Shown piece after piece: positions 28,308 to 39,403 of a stretch of 64,000 bases of DNA (positions are counted from its first letter, which is position 1; every line of letters starts with the position of its first letter). The notes beneath the pieces were generated by a model. That model worked only from the letters and a program-made list of their open reading frames with translations, did not search any database and had not been told where the DNA came from. The stretch is taken from assembly GCF_023921225.1 (NCBI RefSeq), contig NZ_CP071527.1, positions 1,454,501 to 1,518,500 on the forward strand, written 5' to 3'. The translations under genes were made by a program, and so were the position numbers. Origin of the DNA: Legionella lytica. Its GTDB lineage: Bacteria > Pseudomonadota > Gammaproteobacteria > Legionellales > Legionellaceae.

Positions 28308-29084
28308 TTACCACGCAGGGATGGCAGCATCACCAAATAGAGTTTTTGCTTTTTCTTTTACTTCATCAGAGTTTAAAGCTTTCACAAATAATTCCAGCTG
28401 TGCTTTTTTGGGGCTATCGCTGCGAATTACAATGATGTTGGCATAAGGTGAATCTTTATCTTCACTAAAGAGCGCATCATGGGATGGTGTTAAGCCTGCA
28501 GGTAGTGCAAAGGTAGTGTTGATAATTGCAGCATCTACATCAGGGAGTACTCTTGGTAATTGTGCCGCATCCATTTCTTTAAATTGAAAGTTATGAGGAT
28601 TCGTAGCGATGTCTTTTAATCCACTGCTTTCATTATTTTTTAAAGTAATTAAATGGGCTTTCTCTAATAATTGTAATGCACGTAGCTCATTGCTTGGATC
28701 ATTAGGTACTGCAATCACTGCTTTTTCAGGCAAGTCATTTAGGCTTTTGAACTTTTTAGAATAAATTCCTACGGGATAAACGAAGGTGCGGCCAATTGCT
28801 TCTAAATTATAATGGTGCGCCTTAACCGCAGCTTGAAGATAGGGGAGGTGCTGGTAAACATTAACATCAAGACTACCATCTTGTAATGCTTCGTTAGGTA
28901 AGTTGTAATCGTTAAACGAAACAATTTTAATATCAATTCCATACTTATTTTTGGCGACTTCTTTTGCTGTTTCGATGAGTTCTGTTTCAGGCCCTGCAAT
29001 TGCTCCTACGACTAGAGTATTAGGAGAGGGCTTATTGCATGCAACCAGACTAAATAATAAAACAATATAAGTTAAAATCCGCAT
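28308..29084 (-). CDS. metQ: Methionine ABC transporter substrate-binding lipoprotein
   Basis: 258 residues from ATG 29084 (ggag site), preferred over an in-frame TTG at 29096. The lipoprotein signal ends SLVAC with lipidated Cys16. NLPA-family segments follow: LVVGAIAGPETELIETAK, GSLDVNVYQHLPYL and AVPNDPSNELRALQLL. It binds D/L-methionine in the periplasm and delivers it to MetNI. It is the last gene of a metN-metI-metQ operon, 15 bases after metI. Confidence 0.95.
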   Translation of the reverse strand: MRILTYIVLLFSLVACNKPSPNTLVVGAIAGPETELIETAKEVAKNKYGIDIKIVSFNDYNLPNEALQDGSLDVNVYQHLPYLQAAVKAHHYNLEAIGRTFVYPVGIYSKKFKSLNDLPEKAVIAVPNDPSNELRALQLLEKAHLITLKNNESSGLKDIATNPHNFQFKEMDAAQLPRVLPDVDAAIINTTFALPAGLTPSHDALFSEDKDSPYANIIVIRSDSPKKAQLELFVKALNSDEVKEKAKTLFGDAAIPAW

Positions 29085-29099
29085 CAACAACTCCAATAA

Positions 29100-29747
29100 T
29101 TAATTATGTACAAAACGTTTTGCTAAATAATCACCAAACATTTGAGTTAACTGCACCATGACAATTAATACAACTACTGTTGCGAGCATGACTCCTGCAT
29201 CGAAACGTTGATAGCCGTAATTGATAGCCAAAGTGCCAAGCCCTCCAGCGCCTACTGTTCCGGCCATTGCAGAGTAATTTACCAAGGTAATTGCAGTAAC
29301 AGTAATTGCATGAACTAAGGCTGGTTTTGCTTCGGGAAGTAAGATATGGAAAATAATTTGTTTTGTATTGGCGCCCATCGCATAACCCGTTTCTATCAGT
29401 CCATTGGGTAAACTTTGGTAGACATTATCCACAAGTCTAGCAAAGAAGGGGATGGCGCCTAACGTTAAGGGAACGATCGCTGCATTCATACCAATTGAAG
29501 TCCCTACAATGAGGCGGGTAAAAGGAATAATTGCCACTAATAAAATAATAAAGGGTATAGAGCGCGCCATATTAATAAAAACAGATAAGGATTTATGTAG
29601 TTTTGGCATGTGCTTTATGTGATTAGATGAATACAATAAGGTACCTAACGGTAGTCCAAGCAATACTGCAAATACAGTACTGGTAACGACCATATAGAGC
29701 GTTTCAGCAGTTGCAATTAATAAATCATATGCCATCGGGAAGGACAT
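29100..29747 (-). CDS. metI: Methionine ABC transporter permease
   Basis: 215 residues with five to six membrane helices; the EAA loop region reads [22 protein letters not shown], the contact for the ATPase. It starts inside the end of metN (23-base overlap) and moves methionine across the inner membrane. Confidence 0.95.
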   Translation of the reverse strand: MSFPMAYDLLIATAETLYMVVTSTVFAVLLGLPLGTLLYSSNHIKHMPKLHKSLSVFINMARSIPFIILLVAIIPFTRLIVGTSIGMNAAIVPLTLGAIPFFARLVDNVYQSLPNGLIETGYAMGANTKQIIFHILLPEAKPALVHAITVTAITLVNYSAMAGTVGAGGLGTLAINYGYQRFDAGVMLATVVVLIVMVQLTQMFGDYLAKRFVHN

Positions 29748-30750
29748 AACCTAAAACCTCCACAGTTAGTTTTGCTTGCTCACAGCGCTCAATGAATGCT
29801 TCGAGTAATAATGGGTGGGCGGTTAATTCAACGATTAGCACGCCACATGTTACCGTATCAAAACGATCGATGTTCGCAAGTAATATATTGATATCCAGAT
29901 TTAATTCACGACTAGTTTGGCTAATGAATGGGACAGTAGCTTCTTCGCCTTGGAAAAATAAACGTAGTAAAGGTTTATCGGTAACGTAGGTAGCGAGCCG
30001 GCTTGTTAAGCATTCTGGAAGTTCTGGACTCAATTGAGCATAGAGCATACTGCGGGCTAAACTGTCTTTTTTATTAAACACATTGGCCAGGGAGGTGGTC
30101 TCGGTTAAACGGCCATGTTCAATGACAGCAAGCCGTTTGCAAATGCGTTTTACTACATCCATCTCGTGGGTGATAAGAATTATGGTAATTCCATAGAGGC
30201 CATTAATTTTTTTTAATAAAGTTAAAATGGAATCGGTAGTTTCAGGATCTAGGGCTGATGTTGCTTCATCACAAAGCAAAATTTTAGGTGAGCAGCTTAA
30301 GGCACGTGCAATTGCTACACGTTGTTTTTGACCACCACTTAGTTGGCTTGGATAAGCAAATTTTTTATCGGACAATTCGACTATAGGAAGTAGCTCTTCA
30401 ATTTTAATGCGAATGGCTTCTTCATCTATACCCTGAATACGCATGGGCAGGGCAATATTGTCATAGACTGTTTTTGAGCTAAGCAAATTAAATTGTTGGA
30501 AGATCATCGCCATCTTATGGCGTGCCCGAGCTAAATCTTTGCGTGAAAGACTGGTTAGGTATTGGCCATCAATGATGACATCACCTTGATCAGGTCGTTC
30601 TAATAGATTCATACATCTTAATAAAGTAGATTTTCCAGCACCACTTTTGCCAATGATACCAAAAATCTCACCTTCTTGGATGAATAGGTTAATGTCCTGT
30701 AAAACAGGTTTACCAGAAAAGGATTTATTTAATCCTACTAATTCAATCAT
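29725..30750 (-). CDS. metN: Methionine ABC transporter ATP-binding protein
   Basis: 341 residues. ABC motifs are complete: Walker [11 protein letters not shown]-loop MIFQQFNLL, signature [15 protein letters not shown], Walker [14 protein letters not shown] and the switch His in LITHEMD. The C-terminal 80 residues form the NIL (ACT-like) domain that senses methionine and inhibits transport. First gene of metNIQ. No SAM riboswitch or clear MetJ-box array was seen in the upstream 292 bases. Confidence 0.96.
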   Translation of the reverse strand: MIELVGLNKSFSGKPVLQDINLFIQEGEIFGIIGKSGAGKSTLLRCMNLLERPDQGDVIIDGQYLTSLSRKDLARARHKMAMIFQQFNLLSSKTVYDNIALPMRIQGIDEEAIRIKIEELLPIVELSDKKFAYPSQLSGGQKQRVAIARALSCSPKILLCDEATSALDPETTDSILTLLKKINGLYGITIILITHEMDVVKRICKRLAVIEHGRLTETTSLANVFNKKDSLARSMLYAQLSPELPECLTSRLATYVTDKPLLRLFFQGEEATVPFISQTSRELNLDINILLANIDRFDTVTCGVLIVELTAHPLLLEAFIERCEQAKLTVEVLGYVLPDGI

Positions 30751-30986
30751 TGTTATAACCTGAGATTATGTATTTTATGCTTGTGGGATGGCTTGGAGGG
30801 AATGGTTTACACTACCCGCTTTAGCCGTATTTTCAAAAAAGAAATCTTTTTTGAGCGTCCGCAAGCTGAATTTCAAATCGACGCCGTGCTTAGAATTATA
30901 CACAAACTACTTGCTGAAACAAAGGATTATTTTGGCAGTTACAAGACAGAGAATTTTAAAAACCACATAGATTATATATAAATCTA

Positions 30987-31016
30987 TTGCCAGAATAGTT
31001 CGCTACATTGTATGAT
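30987..31016 (+). promoter_or_regulatory. Sigma-70 promoter for the beta-barrel gene
   Basis: TTGCCA (30987-30992) and TATGAT (31011-31016) with an 18-base spacer, 27 bases before the ATG at 31043. The rest of the 30751-31042 divergent gap holds no recognised element. Confidence 0.6.
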
Positions 31017-31042
31017 TTTTCCTTTTTTCACAAGGATGTACC

Positions 31043-31798
31043 ATGTATTTGCGTAACACAAAGTACAGTACGGCAGTCGTTGCATTATTATCAACTTTAA
31101 GTTGTTCAGTATCATTGGCAGGATCAATGGGGGCTGTTAGCTCAGCTTTTAAAGGTCATTTTCTTGCTCAAATCGGCGGTTATTCTGTCATTCAAGGAAA
31201 GGAGCAAACGATTCATATTGCTGAAAATTTAATAGGTAATCGCTATACAGTAACAACTCACAATCAAGGTAATGGCCTGGTTGGGTTGGGGTATTTGTTT
31301 GATGGCCCAGTCATTCAGGGCAAATTTCCAATTTCCTATGGAATAGATGCCTTTTTCTTAGGTCAGACCACGGTTCGTGGTGATATTATCCAGGAAGACG
31401 AATTTACCAATCTTTCTTATCGCTATAAAGTGCAACACATTCCTCTTTATTTTGTTGCTAAAACAGTGCTTGATACCAAAGTAGAAAAACTGAAATTAGC
31501 TTTTGACGCTGGTATTGGTCCAAATTTCATGAGCGCAAGCCATTACAAAGAAATGGCATTGGCTTCTTATGTCATTCCTGACAAAGCTTTTTCCGGCCGT
31601 AATAACACTACATTTTCTGCAACGGTAGGGGCAAGCCTTCGTTTTATGAGCGCACCTGATAGTATTCCTTTAGAATGTGGCTATCGCTTTTTCTATTTAG
31701 GACAAGGAAAGTTTAGTACTAATAATGACCAAATACTTAATACTGTTAAAACGGGTGATAATTACGCGAATGCGTTTGTTTGTACTGTCACTGTTTAA
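31043..31798 (+). CDS. Outer-membrane beta-barrel protein
   Basis: 251 residues with a signal peptide cleaved after Ala26 (SCSVSLA). The mature part shows alternating amphipathic strands (FLAQIGGYSVIQG, LVGLGYLFDG, SYGIDAFFLG, LAFDAGIGPNFMS, FSATVGASLRFM) and ends in a short beta strand CTVTV, typical of small OmpA/OmpW-like barrels. Legionella has many paralogues of this kind; specific function is unknown. Good aagga site and sigma-70 promoter upstream. Convergent with the acetoacetyl-CoA synthetase gene. Confidence 0.8.
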   Translation: MYLRNTKYSTAVVALLSTLSCSVSLAGSMGAVSSAFKGHFLAQIGGYSVIQGKEQTIHIAENLIGNRYTVTTHNQGNGLVGLGYLFDGPVIQGKFPISYGIDAFFLGQTTVRGDIIQEDEFTNLSYRYKVQHIPLYFVAKTVLDTKVEKLKLAFDAGIGPNFMSASHYKEMALASYVIPDKAFSGRNNTTFSATVGASLRFMSAPDSIPLECGYRFFYLGQGKFSTNNDQILNTVKTGDNYANAFVCTVTV

Positions 31799-31813
31799 CC
31801 GCGTTAAAATAGA

Positions 31814-31940
31814 GTAGGTCGGGCTCATGGCCCGACATTTCCGCTCCTCACGCTATCCAAGTCTTTTGCAAATCCACAATGATGTATTTATTTGATTTTA
31901 GTGATTAGATGAGAAACGTCGGGCCATGAGCCCGACCTAC
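31814..31940. repeat. Long inverted repeat between convergent genes
   Basis: The 23 bases at 31814-31836 (gtaggtcgggctcatggc...) are the exact reverse complement of 31918-31940, with 81 bases between. Each arm is itself nearly palindromic (gtcggg/cccgac). It belongs to the gcccatggc-type family and may end both convergent transcripts. Confidence 0.75.
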
Positions 31941-31959
31941 AGAGGTAGCTATGAAGTGC

Positions 31960-33900
31960 TTAACTGATAAGCTCTTTTCGATTTTTGAATTCTTCTAGTG
32001 CTTGGGGATTGGCAAGTGATTGCAAGTTATTTACGGGTTGACCATGAACTACTTGTCGAACAGCGACCTCGACTATTTTCCCACTAATAGTGCGTGGTAT
32101 GTCAGTCACTTGCACTATTTTACTTGGGACATGACGTGGCGAGGCATTTTGGCGAATAGTTGAACGTATTTTATTCATTAACGCTTCATCCAAATCAATT
32201 GTTTCACGTAGCTTAACAAATAGAATGACACGGACGTCATCCTCCCAGTCTTGGCCAATGACAATGCTGTCGAGCACTTCATCAATTTTTTCGACTTGGC
32301 GATAAATTTCTGCTGTGCCTATGCGGACTCCGCCTGGGTTTAATATTGCATCAGAGCGGCCGTAAATAATTAGACCGTGATGTGATGTTATTTCTGCAAA
32401 ATCACCATGAGCCCAAACATCTGGAAAATGATTGAAATAGGCGCGATGATATAATTCGCGATGCTTGTCGTTCCAAAAACCTACAGGCATTGACGGGAAG
32501 GGCATAGTACATACTAATTCGCCACGTTCTTCTTGAATTGAGTTTCCTTCCTCATCAAAAACTTCCACAGCCATTCCTAAACCTAGACACTGTAATTCAC
32601 CGCGATAAACTGGCAGCATAGGATTGCCTAAAGCAAAACATGAAATAATATCGGTGCCACCAGAAATAGAGCTAAGTTGGAGATCACTTTTTATTTGTTC
32701 GTATACATAGTCATAATTCTTCGGCAGCAAAGGCGAGCCTGTGGATAGAATGCAACGTAACGTGCTTAAATCAAATTCTTCTTTCGGTTTGCACCCAGCT
32801 TTTTCAACGCTAGAAATAAATTTAGCACTAGTACCAAAAACAGTAACTTTTTCTTCTTCCAGTAGTCTGAATAGACGATTACTTTCGGGGTAGGTTGGTG
32901 ACCCTTCATATAAGGTTAGGGTAGCACCTAATGCTAAAGCAGAAACGGTCCAGTTCCACATCATCCAGCCGCAGGTCGTATAAAAGCATAAATTATCTTT
33001 CGCTTGTAAATCTGTATGCAATCCTAATTCTTTAATATGTTGAACTAAGGTTCCACCTGCTCCATGGACGATGCATTTAGGTTTTCCAGTAGTACCGGAA
33101 GAAAACATAATATAAACAGGGTGTTCGAAGGGGACAGAGGCAAATTCACATTCTTTAGCAGGCTTTTGAAATTCATCCCAGTGGCTGACCTTAGGTAGGT
33201 CCGCTAAATCCATTCGTTCATTAATATTAGGGCAGATGACCGTATGTTTTAGTGAGCTAATTGAGGTGCTAAGTTGCTTAATTTTTTCTGCACCACTAAA
33301 TTTTTTACCGTTATATTGATGACCATCACAAATGAATAGGACTTTAGGATCAACTTGCCCTAATCGATCCATTGCTGCTTGCGTGCCAAAATCCGGCGAA
33401 CATGAAGACCATATCGCGCCCAGTGACGTTGCTGCTAACATAGCGATAATGGTGTAATGTGTATTCGGCATTAAGGCGACAACCCGATCCCCGGTAATAA
33501 CTCCGGCAGCTTGTAAGCCTGCAGCACATTGTGCTACTGCGGCATATAATTCCGCATAGCTCATTACATGCCGGTCATTATTCTCATTTCTGCTGATTAA
33601 TGCAATGTGGTCATCTCGTCGGGATAAGAGTTTTTGCGCAAAATTTAATTTAGCTCCAGAAAACCAACGAGCCTCCATCATTTCGCTGTAATAATTTAAG
33701 ATTTGATGGGCTGGGGTATCAAACTTTAAGTGAAAGAAATCACATAATGTAGACCAAAATGAGTCAGGATGTTTGATGGACCAGGTATGTAAATCCTGGT
33801 AGCTTTCAAATACTTGGCAATGCTTTTCTGCGGCAAAATCCATAAATTGCCACATTCTAGTAGCTTTAGGGTTTTGAGGTTTCCATACGAGCTCACTCAT
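31960..33900 (-). CDS. Acetoacetyl-CoA synthetase
   Basis: 646 residues of the AMP-forming acyl-CoA synthetase family, closest to acetoacetate-CoA ligases: N-terminal ACS-type segment (WSTLCDFFHLKF), P-loop MFSSGTTGKPKCIVHGAGG, CGWMMWNW, STGSPLLP, YGRSDAILNPGGVRIGTAEIY and the acetylatable Lys segment RTISGKIVEV. It activates acetoacetate, the product of HMG-CoA lyase encoded just upstream, so the thiolase of the same cluster can yield two acetyl-CoA. It is the last gene of the leucine-degradation cluster, 160 bases after the lyase gene. Confidence 0.92.
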   Translation of the reverse strand: MSELVWKPQNPKATRMWQFMDFAAEKHCQVFESYQDLHTWSIKHPDSFWSTLCDFFHLKFDTPAHQILNYYSEMMEARWFSGAKLNFAQKLLSRRDDHIALISRNENNDRHVMSYAELYAAVAQCAAGLQAAGVITGDRVVALMPNTHYTIIAMLAATSLGAIWSSCSPDFGTQAAMDRLGQVDPKVLFICDGHQYNGKKFSGAEKIKQLSTSISSLKHTVICPNINERMDLADLPKVSHWDEFQKPAKECEFASVPFEHPVYIMFSSGTTGKPKCIVHGAGGTLVQHIKELGLHTDLQAKDNLCFYTTCGWMMWNWTVSALALGATLTLYEGSPTYPESNRLFRLLEEEKVTVFGTSAKFISSVEKAGCKPKEEFDLSTLRCILSTGSPLLPKNYDYVYEQIKSDLQLSSISGGTDIISCFALGNPMLPVYRGELQCLGLGMAVEVFDEEGNSIQEERGELVCTMPFPSMPVGFWNDKHRELYHRAYFNHFPDVWAHGDFAEITSHHGLIIYGRSDAILNPGGVRIGTAEIYRQVEKIDEVLDSIVIGQDWEDDVRVILFVKLRETIDLDEALMNKIRSTIRQNASPRHVPSKIVQVTDIPRTISGKIVEVAVRQVVHGQPVNNLQSLANPQALEEFKNRKELIS

Positions 33901-33947
33901 GCTTAATTCTCTATTATTAGAGACTGCTTACATTCCGCTAGCTTGAA

Positions 33948-34030
33948 CCAAAACGACATGATTTTCGAGCATCGAAGTGCAGTATACATAGTATATGAGC
34001 AGTGAAGCACAGAAAATCATGTCGTTTTGG
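33948..34030. repeat. 83-bp palindromic (MITE-like) element
   Basis: Perfect 19-base inverted arms (33948-33966 ccaaaacgacatgattttc; 34012-34030 its reverse complement) enclose a 45-base core with internal gtatac/tagtata and two gaagtgc/gaagcac repeats. The arms extend imperfectly outward (cttgaa / ccaag). It lies in the gap between the HMG-CoA lyase and acetoacetyl-CoA synthetase genes and could fold in the operon RNA. Confidence 0.75.
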
Positions 34031-34060
34031 CCAAGATAGTAGAAATTCAAACAGCCCCAT

Positions 34061-34969
34061 TTAGTTACAGGGATTTGCCAATAAGGCATTGGCAACTTTT
34101 GATTGGTTTTTTCGGCCGAGGATCTTACAAATGAGATCGCCTACAGCAACGATTTTAAATACGTCAACGCCGGTTTCTATTCCCAAGCCATGCATTAAAT
34201 ATAAAACGTCTTCCGTTGCCACATTACCCGTAGCGCCCAAGGCATAAGGGCAACCACCTAGACCGGCAACAGAACTATCAAAACGATGTACTCCATGTTG
34301 TAATGAGGCATAAATATTAGCTATCGCTTGCCCATAAGTGTCATGAAAATGCATTGCTAATTGATTTAAAGGTAAGATTTTAAGTATTTGATCTAAAAGT
34401 AATTGAGTTTGTTTAGGAGTACCTACGCCAATCGTATCACCTAAAGAGACTTCATCTACACTTAAATCCCAGAGTTTTTTGGCTACATCAACTACCTGGG
34501 CCGGGGAGATACTTCCCTCATAAGGACAACCTAAAACACATGAAATATAAGCTCGCACTTTGATGTTTTGTTCTTTAGCTAATGTAATAACAGGTTTAAA
34601 ACGCTCGATGCTTTCATTAATAGAACAATTAATGTTGCGCTCATTAAACGCTTCACTGGCGGCGGTAAATACAGCGATTTCTTTGACGCCGGCCTCTAAA
34701 GCTTTTTGCATTCCCCGTTCGTTGGGTACCAAAGCTGAATAATGTATCGAAGGTGCTTTATTGATCGCACGGAAGACCTCTTCATTATCTGCTAGCTGAG
34801 GAATTGCTTTTGCAGAAACAAAACTGGTGACTTCAATGTATTCTAAGCCAGTTTGACTCAATGCATTGATTAACTCTATTTTATGTTTGCTGGACACAAA
34901 AGCAGATTCATTTTGTAGTCCATCACGTGGTCCTACTTCTATAATTGTCACGCGCTGCGGATAGTCCAT
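34061..34969 (-). CDS. liuE: Hydroxymethylglutaryl-CoA lyase
   Basis: Splits HMG-CoA to acetyl-CoA and acetoacetate, the final cleavage of leucine degradation. The 302 residues have EVGPRDGLQNE at the N-terminus, the metal-binding MHFHDTYGQA, and the lyase signature GLGGCPYALGATGNVATED with the catalytic Cys. Length equals bacterial MvaB. It lies 59 bases after the carboxylase alpha gene. Confidence 0.95.
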   Translation of the reverse strand: MDYPQRVTIIEVGPRDGLQNESAFVSSKHKIELINALSQTGLEYIEVTSFVSAKAIPQLADNEEVFRAINKAPSIHYSALVPNERGMQKALEAGVKEIAVFTAASEAFNERNINCSINESIERFKPVITLAKEQNIKVRAYISCVLGCPYEGSISPAQVVDVAKKLWDLSVDEVSLGDTIGVGTPKQTQLLLDQILKILPLNQLAMHFHDTYGQAIANIYASLQHGVHRFDSSVAGLGGCPYALGATGNVATEDVLYLMHGLGIETGVDVFKIVAVGDLICKILGRKNQSKVANALLANPCN

Positions 34970-35028
34970 ATTTATCTCTTTGTGTTCGCCGTTGTAGTCC
35001 TGATCAGGTAGTAGCTCTAATCTAGGAA

Positions 35029-36990
35029 TTAATTAGGGTCGCTTAATGATAATAGTTCTTCACCTTCATTAACTTGTGCACCAACTGCATAAAAAATATC
35101 AGCGAGAATCCCATCACTTGGGGCATGAATAGTATGTTCCATTTTCATGGCTTCGAGCACAATCAGGCGATCCCCTGCTTTCACTTGCTCACCTATATTT
35201 TTTAGTATAGCTACTACAGTTGCAGGCATTGGTGCGGTTAATTGACCTTTGTGTGTTGATGATTGTGCACCTAGAGTATTCCAATTAAATCGTACAAAAG
35301 TAATTTGGCCCTCAGTGGTATATAAGGTCAAAGTATCTTTTGTATTTTCAACTATGGCCGTATATTTTTTCTGATCTAATTCAATAGTCAGTTGCATCTC
35401 GTTTAAGGATACGCGAAGACAATGTTCTTGTTCATTAATTTTTACCTTAAATTGGCTGGCATTAATGGGAGTAATCAAGGCATCAATTCGTTTTTCGGCA
35501 TCCTGATAGCGGTATACCCAATTTCCTAAGCCCTGAGCTTGCCAGGAAAATGCGTCACGTAATAAAGGGTCAGCAATTTCATTGATGGTATTCAAATAAT
35601 CAAAACTCACCGTCATAAGCAGTGCAATTTCTTTATCAGGAGCTGCTAATTGAATCGATTCTTTAGCTAAAAAGTCTGTGCTTAATTCGGCATGGCTAAA
35701 TTTGGGATGTTGGCATATTGCTTTAAGAAAGGGAATATTCGTTTTTAAGCCACCAATATAGTAATGACCGAGAGCCTGTTCTAAGCGTTGTAATGCCTCT
35801 TCACGATTTGCCCCCCAAGTAATAAGTTTGGCGATCATCGGGTCGTAATACATAGTAATTTGGGAGAGGCGTTCAACGCCAGTATCTATACGGATGCCTT
35901 CACCTTTAGGTTCTTTTAGAAAGTGAATCTGACCTATAGAAGGAATGAATTCATGATAGGGGTCTTCAGCATAAATACGGCATTCAATAGAGTGCCCCTG
36001 AGCTTTAATTTCTTCTTGAGCAAGTGGCAAAGGCTCGCCGGCAGCAATTTTTAATTGCCAGGAAACCAAATCAAGGCCAGTAATCATTTCCGTAACGGGA
36101 TGCTCAACCTGTAGTCGAGTATTCATTTCCATAAAGTAGAATTGTTCTTGGGAGTCGACCAAAAACTCTACGGTTCCTGCACCACGGTATTGTATGGAGC
36201 GTGCAACTTCACATGCTGCATCTGCTAGCCGTGTACGTAAAGCAGGAGAGAGGTTCGGGGCTGGAGCTTCTTCAATAATTTTTTGATGGCGGCGTTGAAT
36301 GGAACAATCACGTTCAAAAATATGGACCACATTACCATGGTTATCTGCCATAATTTGTAATTCAACATGGCGTGGATGTAAAACCAGTTTTTCAATGATC
36401 ATTGTATCATCAGCAAAACTTGCCATCGATTCACGCTTGGCACCAGCTAAAGCGGTACTAAACTCTTCTTCGGAATGAACGGTACGCATGCCTTTACCGC
36501 CACCGCCATTCGCTGCCTTAATTAAAACGGGAAAGCCAATTTTTTTTGCTTCGTTCAGCAAATGTGCTTCGGATTGTTCACTACCGTGATAACCTGGAGT
36601 CAGTGGGACTTTAGATTTTTCCAGAAGTTGTTTGGCTAATTGTTTGGAAGCCATGGCTTCCATAGCGGCGACTGAGGGACCAATGAAGACGATACCTGCT
36701 GCCTCACATGCTTGAGCAAACTCGGGATTTTCAGATAAAAAACCATAGCCTGGATGAATGGCTTGAGCTCCACTTTCTTTTGCAACACGAATAATGGCCG
36801 CACTATTTAAGTAGCTTTCTTTAGCTGCTGCTTCACCAACATAATAGGCACTGTCAGCACTACGTACATGCAGGCTGTCTTTATCTACTGAAGAATAAAT
36901 CGCTACAGTATGAATGCCCATCGAGCGTGCTGTTTTGATGATTCTGCAGGCGATTTCTCCGCGGTTAGCAATAAGAATTTTATTAAACAT
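35029..36990 (-). CDS. liuD: Methylcrotonyl-CoA carboxylase, biotin-carrying alpha subunit
   Basis: 653 residues: a biotin carboxylase domain (1-450; [31 protein letters not shown] loop, [15 protein letters not shown]) and a C-terminal biotinyl domain with EAMKMEH, biotinylated Lys616. Together with the beta subunit it carboxylates 3-methylcrotonyl-CoA. Context with isovaleryl-CoA dehydrogenase and HMG-CoA lyase favours methylcrotonyl-CoA over propionyl-CoA as substrate. Eight bases follow the hydratase stop. Confidence 0.95.
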   Translation of the reverse strand: MFNKILIANRGEIACRIIKTARSMGIHTVAIYSSVDKDSLHVRSADSAYYVGEAAAKESYLNSAAIIRVAKESGAQAIHPGYGFLSENPEFAQACEAAGIVFIGPSVAAMEAMASKQLAKQLLEKSKVPLTPGYHGSEQSEAHLLNEAKKIGFPVLIKAANGGGGKGMRTVHSEEEFSTALAGAKRESMASFADDTMIIEKLVLHPRHVELQIMADNHGNVVHIFERDCSIQRRHQKIIEEAPAPNLSPALRTRLADAACEVARSIQYRGAGTVEFLVDSQEQFYFMEMNTRLQVEHPVTEMITGLDLVSWQLKIAAGEPLPLAQEEIKAQGHSIECRIYAEDPYHEFIPSIGQIHFLKEPKGEGIRIDTGVERLSQITMYYDPMIAKLITWGANREEALQRLEQALGHYYIGGLKTNIPFLKAICQHPKFSHAELSTDFLAKESIQLAAPDKEIALLMTVSFDYLNTINEIADPLLRDAFSWQAQGLGNWVYRYQDAEKRIDALITPINASQFKVKINEQEHCLRVSLNEMQLTIELDQKKYTAIVENTKDTLTLYTTEGQITFVRFNWNTLGAQSSTHKGQLTAPMPATVVAILKNIGEQVKAGDRLIVLEAMKMEHTIHAPSDGILADIFYAVGAQVNEGEELLSLSDPN

Positions 36991-36998
36991 GCAAGCCT

Positions 36999-37775
36999 CT
37001 AATTCCAGTTAGGTGTTTCTTTATTTAAAAATGCATTAAGACCTTGTTGTCCCTCAGGCGATACTCTCTTTTTAGCAATCAATGATGCGGTATAATAAAG
37101 TAATTCTTCGTTAATCGGTTGATTAGCCACGTGAGTTGCCAAGTTTTTAGAGGCTTTCACGGCTTCTGGAGCATTATGACTAATTTGTTGAGCATAATTT
37201 AAGGTGAATTCTAATAATTCTTCCTCGGCAACACAGTGTTGTACTAAGCCTAATGCTAGGGCTTTATTGGCATCAAATATCTCAGCACTCATAAATAAAG
37301 CTTTCGCACTGCGTTCACCAATGGCTTTCACCACATAAGGGCTAATTACGGCAGGAATTAACCCTAGTTTTACTTCTGAAAAACAAAAGCGCGCAGAAGT
37401 TGCTGCGATGGCGATATCACAGGCTGCAGCAAGTCCCGCACCACCACCAAAGGCTGCGCCATGAACCATTGCTAACGTTGGTTTTGGGCTTTGGTTTAAG
37501 GTAAACATCAAACGGGCGAGGACCATGGCATCATTGAGATTTTCTTCTTCGCTAAACCGCGCCATATCCTGCATCCAACCGAGATCGGCACCAGCAGAGA
37601 AATGTTTGCCATTTGCTTTAACAATAATAACGCGTACTTGGGGATCAGCTATTGCTGCATCAAGTTTAGTTTGCATTTCTGCGAGTACTGCATTGTCAAA
37701 GGCGTTATGTTTGCTGACACGATTTAGTGTCAGTAAACAAAGATGCTCTTGAATTTCAAATAATAGGTCGCTCAC
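36999..37775 (-). CDS. liuC: Methylglutaconyl-CoA hydratase (enoyl-CoA hydratase family)
   Basis: 258 residues of the crotonase fold. The oxyanion-hole segments are [12 protein letters not shown] and [19 protein letters not shown]. The [17 protein letters not shown] stretch and the position between the two carboxylase subunits identify it as 3-methylglutaconyl-CoA hydratase, which makes HMG-CoA. Ten-base gap to liuB and eight to liuD. Confidence 0.93.
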   Translation of the reverse strand: MSDLLFEIQEHLCLLTLNRVSKHNAFDNAVLAEMQTKLDAAIADPQVRVIIVKANGKHFSAGADLGWMQDMARFSEEENLNDAMVLARLMFTLNQSPKPTLAMVHGAAFGGGAGLAAACDIAIAATSARFCFSEVKLGLIPAVISPYVVKAIGERSAKALFMSAEIFDANKALALGLVQHCVAEEELLEFTLNYAQQISHNAPEAVKASKNLATHVANQPINEELLYYTASLIAKKRVSPEGQQGLNAFLNKETPNWN

Positions 37776-37785
37776 GTGTTATCCC

Positions 37786-39393
37786 TTACATGCGAAATAC
37801 GCCAAAGCGTGTTGGTTCAATGGGTGCATTTAGTGTTGCAGACAAGCCTAAGCCTAATATTTTACGTGTATCTTGGGGGGCAATCACACCATCATCCCAC
37901 AAGCGCGCACTAGCATAGAAGGGATGACCTTGAGTTTCATATTGAGAGCGCATTTGTTTTTTAAATAGCTCCTCGTCTTCTATGGACCATTCATGGCTTT
38001 GTTTCACTAGCTTATCGCGATTGACTTGCGCGAGAACATTTGCTGCTTGCTCACCCCCCATTACGGAAATTCGTGAGTTGGGCCAGGACCAGATAAAGCG
38101 CGGTGAATAGGCGCGTCCACACATAGCATAATTCCCTGCACCAAAACTTCCACCAACAATTACGGTAAATTTAGGAACATTCGCATTGGCAACTGCCGTC
38201 ACCATTTTGGCGCCATGTTTGGCAATACCTGAAGCCTCGTATTTAGAGCCAACCATAAATCCAGTAATATTTTGCAAGAAGATTAATGGGATCTTTCTTT
38301 GGCAGCACAGTTCAATAAAATGACTTCCTTTAAGAGCACTTTCACTAAAGAGGATGCCATTATTGGCAATAATTCCTACCGGATAGCCATATAAATGAGC
38401 GAAACCACAGACTAAGGTAGTACCAAAAAGCGCTTTGAATTCGTCAAACTCAGAGCCATCAACAATACGTGCAATGATTTCACGTATGTCAAAAGGTTTT
38501 CTCGGATCGGAAGGAACAATTCCAGTAAGTTCTTTACAGTCATACAGGGGCTCAATGGTTTCAATTCGTTTTAATGTTATTTCTTTTTTCCGATTTAAAT
38601 TTGTAACCGCAACTCGGGCTAGATGCAATGCATGTGCATCATCTTCGGCATAATGGTCGGATACGCCTGAGTGTCGGCAGTGTACTTCGGCGCCACCTAA
38701 TTCTTCTGCACTAATGACTTCTCCAGTAGCAGCTTTTACTAAAGGTGGTCCACCTAGAAAAATCGTGGCTTGTTTTTTTACCATAATGGATTCATCAGCC
38801 ATTGCTGGCACATAAGCACCTCCCGCAGTACAAGAGCCCATCACTACCGCAATTTGCGGGATGTTTTGCGCGGACATTTGTGCTTGGTTAAAAAAGATGC
38901 GACCAAAATGGTCTCTATCGGGAAATACTTCGTCTTGGAGGGGTAAAAAGGCACCACCAGAGTCAACCAAATAAATACAGGGCAGGTTATTCATCTGCGC
39001 AATTTCTTGCGCACGTAAATGCTTTTTAACGGTGAGCGGGTAATAGGTACCACCTTTAACCGTTGCATCGTTAACGACGATCACACATTCCACGCCCGAA
39101 ACCCAGCCAATACCGGTAATGATTCCTGCAGCGGGTACTACATCATCGTACACGCGATAAGCTGCTAGCTGAGAAAGCTCTAAAAAAGGGCTTCCTGGGT
39201 CAAGCAATTGTTGCAAGCGTTCCCGGGGTAGCAATTTACCATGCTTTAAATGTCGGGCACGAGCCTTCTCATCACCACCAAGTACAATGTGTTGAATGTG
39301 GTGGTGTAGATCATCAACTAATGCTTGCATCGCGGCTTGATTTTCTCTGAACTCTTGACTGCCAGTATTAATTTGACTGATTATTTTTGCCAT
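37786..39393 (-). CDS. liuB: Methylcrotonyl-CoA carboxylase beta (carboxyltransferase) subunit
   Basis: 535 residues of the carboxyltransferase family. Typical elements are [28 protein letters not shown] near the N-terminus (given in part), [48 protein letters not shown] and [18 protein letters not shown]. Transfers CO2 from biotin to 3-methylcrotonyl-CoA. Preceded by a small membrane-protein gene after 10 bases. Confidence 0.95.
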   Translation of the reverse strand: MAKIISQINTGSQEFRENQAAMQALVDDLHHHIQHIVLGGDEKARARHLKHGKLLPRERLQQLLDPGSPFLELSQLAAYRVYDDVVPAAGIITGIGWVSGVECVIVVNDATVKGGTYYPLTVKKHLRAQEIAQMNNLPCIYLVDSGGAFLPLQDEVFPDRDHFGRIFFNQAQMSAQNIPQIAVVMGSCTAGGAYVPAMADESIMVKKQATIFLGGPPLVKAATGEVISAEELGGAEVHCRHSGVSDHYAEDDAHALHLARVAVTNLNRKKEITLKRIETIEPLYDCKELTGIVPSDPRKPFDIREIIARIVDGSEFDEFKALFGTTLVCGFAHLYGYPVGIIANNGILFSESALKGSHFIELCCQRKIPLIFLQNITGFMVGSKYEASGIAKHGAKMVTAVANANVPKFTVIVGGSFGAGNYAMCGRAYSPRFIWSWPNSRISVMGGEQAANVLAQVNRDKLVKQSHEWSIEDEELFKKQMRSQYETQGHPFYASARLWDDGVIAPQDTRKILGLGLSATLNAPIEPTRFGVFRM

Positions 39394-39403
39394 GCTTTAG
39401 TCC

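Noticed and set aside
30781..30981. 60-66 codon frames in the metN/beta-barrel gap
   Set aside because: Two overlapping frames, no ribosome site, no similarity that I recognise; the region contains the promoter of the next gene.
30751..31042. SAM riboswitch or MetJ boxes before metN
   Set aside because: No agacgtct-type tandem boxes or riboswitch-like stem set could be seen on the minus strand.
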